Origin: Gemmatimonadaceae bacterium
GTDB lineage: Bacteria > Gemmatimonadota > Gemmatimonadetes > Gemmatimonadales > Gemmatimonadaceae
Length of the DNA stretch: 36,059 nucleotides
NCBI GenBank assembly: GCA_025934075.1
Contig: JAICYT010000012.1
Location: 1-36,059, forward strand
Reading direction: 5' to 3'
This document shows, in pieces, positions 33,398 through 36,059 of this stretch (position 1 is its first letter; every line of letters begins with the position of its first letter). The position numbers were made by a program, and so were the translations under genes. The notes under the pieces are model-generated. The model had not been told where the DNA came from. It saw nothing but the letters and a program-made list of their open reading frames with translations, and ran no database searches.

Positions 33398-34936
33398 CTA
33401 CCGTTGCTTCTCCAAGTCAGCCCAATAGCTCAACGCGATTCCTTCCGCCGCATTGGAGTCGAGAGTTCCGGTCACATATCCCGTCAGTCGGTTGCCATGC
33501 ACCGCGAGCTCGGTGTCCAGGTGGTACGGCCGACCGTGGAACTCGTTCACCGGCAACGCGCCGCGAAGCCTGCCAAACATGCGACCGTCCGCGGAATAGG
33601 AAGCGTCGGAGATCGTCGAATGCGTCGATCCGACCGACGCCGCTGCCCGGCCGAGTGAATCGATTGTCAGCGCGATCGGAACAGTCCCCGCGTAGGTAGT
33701 GATCTCTCCGGACCACGATCCAACCAACGCCTGCAGCGGACGGATCGGTTGCGCAGACTGCCGTGTCTGCGCCGATCCAGCATGAGCCGCGGCGTTGGCC
33801 GCGGCGCGCTTGTTCGCGAACGCAGGCACAAACGCGCCGATCACGTCATCACCAATGTCAGCGAGCGGCAGACCGGTGTTGGCCACCACCGCGACGACGA
33901 GACGCTCCGCCGGCAGGAGCAGCAGCAATGCTGGTGCGACGGACGTACCGCCGGCGGCGTACACCTCGCGTATGCCGTCGTGGTCGTCGTCGACCCACCA
34001 CCCGAAGCCATATCGATTGTGTGAATCGGCGCGAACCGTCGCGGTCTGCATCCAGTCGATCACCGAATCGGGGATGATCTGATTTTGCCGCGTCGAACGG
34101 AAGTGGAGGTGAAACAACCCGAACTTCAGCAGATCGTCCACGCTCGCGTAGCCGTCGGATGCTCCGGGCGTCGAGCTGTGCGTGTCTTCGACACGCACTC
34201 CACTTCCTGTGTACGATGCTGCGACATTCGCCCGCCCTCGACTTGGACCGATGAACGTGCCGACCAAGCCGAGTGGGTCGAACACGCCTCGTTGCATGGC
34301 GGCGGCGAATGGCCGACGAGCGACGCGCTCGACGATCGTACCCAGCACGCCATAACCGAGGTTCGAGTAGTCGAATCGTTCGCCGGGCAAGCGGATCGCG
34401 ATGGCGTAGCGCGCGATCGCTTGCGGAATCGAGGCGTCACACCGAGTCGCGTCGGCAAAACACAAGATCGCGTGCGTCGGCAGTCCGCCGGTATGATTGG
34501 CAAGCCGACGTACAGTGACGCCATTTACGTTCCACGCGTTGCTCTTGATCCGTATGCTGTCGGGGAGCTGAGTGAGATACGCGTTCGCCGGCTTGTCGAT
34601 CGCCAGGCGTCCTTGGCCGGCCAGCGCCATCACTTCCGTCGCCGTCAGCGTTTTCGTCACCGAAGCGATCGCGTATGACATCAGCGGCGTGGCGTGACGC
34701 CGATGCTCCTTGTCGGCCCAGCCGAACGCCTCCTCCAGAACGATTCGCCCCTCTTTCGCTACGCCGACGACAATCGATGGGGTCGAGTCGGACGCTACCA
34801 GCCGCTCGAGCCGCGAGTGAACCGCCGCCCATGCCGGAGGCGGCGACGATGCGACCTGAGCGCCCGCATGCGACGCGACCGCCAGTCCAAATGCCACGGC
34901 GGCGTAGATTATCGTTCTTATATCGCGCTTGTCCAT
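33398..34936 (-). CDS. Exported serine hydrolase, beta-lactamase/PBP fold
   Basis: 512 residues from ATG 34936, chosen because a signal peptide follows at once (DIRTIIYAAVAFGLAVASHAGAQ, cleavage probably after AGA or AQ near 26). An in-frame start at 35074 would place 46 residues before the signal and is rejected. The class C beta-lactamase-like domain (about 35-390) has the catalytic SxxK S92-K95 (SVTKT) and YSN at 190-192 (FDYSNLGYG). A GGTS (AAGGTSVAPA) stands where KTG or HxG is usual. Residues about 400-512 form a beta-rich C-terminal domain (LVGSWSGEITTYAGTVPIALTI), of a kind common in these hydrolases. Likely periplasmic. It may be an esterase, D-aminopeptidase or carboxypeptidase; true beta-lactamase activity is not implied. 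Confidence 0.87.
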   Translation of the reverse strand: MDKRDIRTIIYAAVAFGLAVASHAGAQVASSPPPAWAAVHSRLERLVASDSTPSIVVGVAKEGRIVLEEAFGWADKEHRRHATPLMSYAIASVTKTLTATEVMALAGQGRLAIDKPANAYLTQLPDSIRIKSNAWNVNGVTVRRLANHTGGLPTHAILCFADATRCDASIPQAIARYAIAIRLPGERFDYSNLGYGVLGTIVERVARRPFAAAMQRGVFDPLGLVGTFIGPSRGRANVAASYTGSGVRVEDTHSSTPGASDGYASVDDLLKFGLFHLHFRSTRQNQIIPDSVIDWMQTATVRADSHNRYGFGWWVDDDHDGIREVYAAGGTSVAPALLLLLPAERLVVAVVANTGLPLADIGDDVIGAFVPAFANKRAAANAAAHAGSAQTRQSAQPIRPLQALVGSWSGEITTYAGTVPIALTIDSLGRAAASVGSTHSTISDASYSADGRMFGRLRGALPVNEFHGRPYHLDTELAVHGNRLTGYVTGTLDSNAAEGIALSYWADLEKQR

Positions 34937-35030
34937 ACTGCTAGAGACAGGCGCTGTCGCGGGAAGGTTGACGCCTTTCGAAGGCCGCGAGCGCCCTGTG
35001 CCGCGGTGGGCGCACAGCAAGCTCGTGCTG

Positions 35031-35843
35031 TCAGCGCAGGAGCAACGCGAGTGCGAGAAGCGCGACTCCGCCAATGACCGCGACGGTAATCATCGTGGAT
35101 CTCGTTGGCCGCCGCTCCACCGGAACCCGCTCGACGCGCACATCGTCCAATGGGCCATCGAGCGTCGAAGCGGAGCAATGAACGCGGCCGCCGATCACCG
35201 GAATCGGATGCTGTCCACCGGCCAGAATCTTCCTGATCGATGCCTCGACGCGTGCGCCGCGCGCAACCTCCGGTGCGATCGGAAGCGCATCCTCTTCCGG
35301 AACGAATCCGATGCATTCACCCGACGGCAGCACGACTCGCACGCGCTCGTCCCGCGGTGCGTCCGCCGGGCTCTGAACGAGATAGACGGCGTCTCCCGCT
35401 TTGACGCGAGACTGAATCGTCTGCCAACGGCCGTCCAGGTGTACTCCGGCGAGCAGGAAATCGAATGACAGCGTTGCGTCTAGCCGGCCGTCGGACTCCG
35501 CCTTCAGCAGCTCCGCGATTCGTCGTTGATCTTGCGTGCTTTTTCGGAGTTGAACGGGAAGGACCGGCTCCACGGCGAAATAGACCCAGTCTCGCTCGTC
35601 CGGGGTGAGCACTTCATCGAGGAGGGCTTTGGTGACAACGCCGGACAAGTACTCCTGCGCCGGCAGCGAGATGTCGTGATACCGATTGGCCCAGTCGCGG
35701 AGCAGCTCGAGGTCGTCCTTCGAGAGGCGACCGTCGGGCGGCAGCGAGCGGCAAAGCGCGAGTATGTCGATTCCGGCTGGAGTGGCGCGGCGCGCGGGCG
35801 ACAGCGGCTCGCGTTCCTCGCCGACATTCGAGTCGTCGAGCAT
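35031..35843 (-). CDS. HIRAN-domain protein with C-terminal membrane anchor
   Basis: 270 residues. Residues about 25-97 form a helical region (DILALCRSLPPDGRLSKDDL, then PAQEYLSGVVTKALLDEVLT) like those that accompany HIRAN domains. Residues about 128-206 match HIRAN: FLLAGVHLDGRWQTI, AGDAVYLVQSP, RVRVVLPSGECIGFVPEEDA and ARVEASIRKI. HIRAN domains bind DNA 3-prime ends in HLTF and Rad5 and occur alone in bacteria with unknown function. Residues about 249-269 (TMITVAVIGGVALLALALLL) are a single membrane helix at the very C-terminus, so the protein would be tail-anchored with the domain in the cytoplasm. It lies 94 nt upstream of the exported hydrolase gene on the same strand. Confidence 0.75.
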   Translation of the reverse strand: MLDDSNVGEEREPLSPARRATPAGIDILALCRSLPPDGRLSKDDLELLRDWANRYHDISLPAQEYLSGVVTKALLDEVLTPDERDWVYFAVEPVLPVQLRKSTQDQRRIAELLKAESDGRLDATLSFDFLLAGVHLDGRWQTIQSRVKAGDAVYLVQSPADAPRDERVRVVLPSGECIGFVPEEDALPIAPEVARGARVEASIRKILAGGQHPIPVIGGRVHCSASTLDGPLDDVRVERVPVERRPTRSTMITVAVIGGVALLALALLLR

Positions 35844-35962
35844 GATCGCGGTCCAATCCTACTGAAGGCTACGCCCAACAACTTGTGCCGGGGATCAGTA
35901 TGCGTCCAGGGCCGGATCCGGCGGCCCCGCTCGGATCCGCGAGCGTCATTACATTTCGTCAA

Positions 35963-36059
35963 ATGATGAGACGCCGCCAGAAGTTTCCCACCGGAGTTAT
36001 CTCGGCAGTCGCCGCGATTGCTGTCTGGTTGGCGGCGGCGCTCACTGGAGCGCGCACGC
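35963..36059 (+). CDS. Start of a probable exported or membrane protein, cut by right edge
   Basis: Open from the ATG at 35963 to the edge, 32 residues. MMRRRQ is followed by the hydrophobic GVISAVAAIAVWLAAALTG, a classic signal peptide or first membrane helix. No strong Shine-Dalgarno is seen. It is divergent from the HIRAN-domain gene, with a 119-nt shared upstream region. The family cannot be named from so little. Confidence 0.45.
   Translation, partial: MMRRRQKFPTGVISAVAAIAVWLAAALTGART

Overview
The window is GC-rich chromosomal DNA whose gene content points to Gemmatimonadota or a close relative such as Acidobacteriota. The best clues are three separate PadR-regulator/orphan ABC permease (ADOP-type) modules, a Minf_1886-type protein and a small zinc-ribbon protein of the kind found in these phyla. 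The phylum is an inference from family content, not from a marker tree. No CRISPR array, transposase, prophage or plasmid gene was found.

Layout. 1-2561 (-): valyl-tRNA synthetase, cut by the left edge, with a repeat-containing gap upstream of it. 2884-2917: leftward terminator of a BON-domain membrane protein gene (2946-3833, -). 4006-5979 (+): threonyl-tRNA synthetase. 6244-9266 (-): first permease/PadR module. 9644-17298 (+): a long co-directional metabolic run of thiolase, bioY, CPBP protease, 3-hydroxyacyl-CoA dehydrogenase, acyl-CoA dehydrogenase, leucine-type dehydrogenase, rpiB and glyA. 17386-18372 (-): a protein with a TIR-like N-terminus and an unrecognised C-terminus. 18601-24316 (+): a second tight run of Minf_1886-type protein, zinc ribbon, nnrD, thiL, plsC, eno and an ftsB/divIC-like gene, followed by initiator and elongator tRNA-Met. 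25019-28047 (-): second permease/PadR module. 28172-30052 (-): NhaP-type antiporter fused to a TrkA-N domain. 30209-33268 (-): third permease/PadR module. 33398-34936 (-): secreted serine hydrolase of the beta-lactamase fold. 35031-35843 (-): HIRAN-domain protein with a C-terminal membrane anchor. 35963 to the right edge (+): start of a probable exported protein.

How the genes fit together. The 9.6-17.3 kb run can be read as acyl-CoA and branched-chain amino-acid catabolism: amino-acid dehydrogenase, acyl-CoA dehydrogenase, hydroxyacyl-CoA dehydrogenase and thiolase. Biotin uptake is embedded in it, and pentose-phosphate isomerisation and one-carbon metabolism follow. The 18.6-24.3 kb run combines metabolite repair, thiamine and phospholipid synthesis, glycolysis and a division protein, and looks like a housekeeping operon. 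Each permease module has its own PadR gene directly upstream. In all three a different inverted repeat lies just upstream of the PadR gene, and in two of them it sits just downstream of a recognisable promoter, which suggests separate autoregulated circuits.

The least explained items are the TIR-like protein, the membrane-anchored HIRAN protein, the four 12-bp repeats upstream of valS, and the T9 tract at the start of the CPBP protease gene. I saw no clear multi-gene undescribed system. The TIR-like and HIRAN genes are the best leads.
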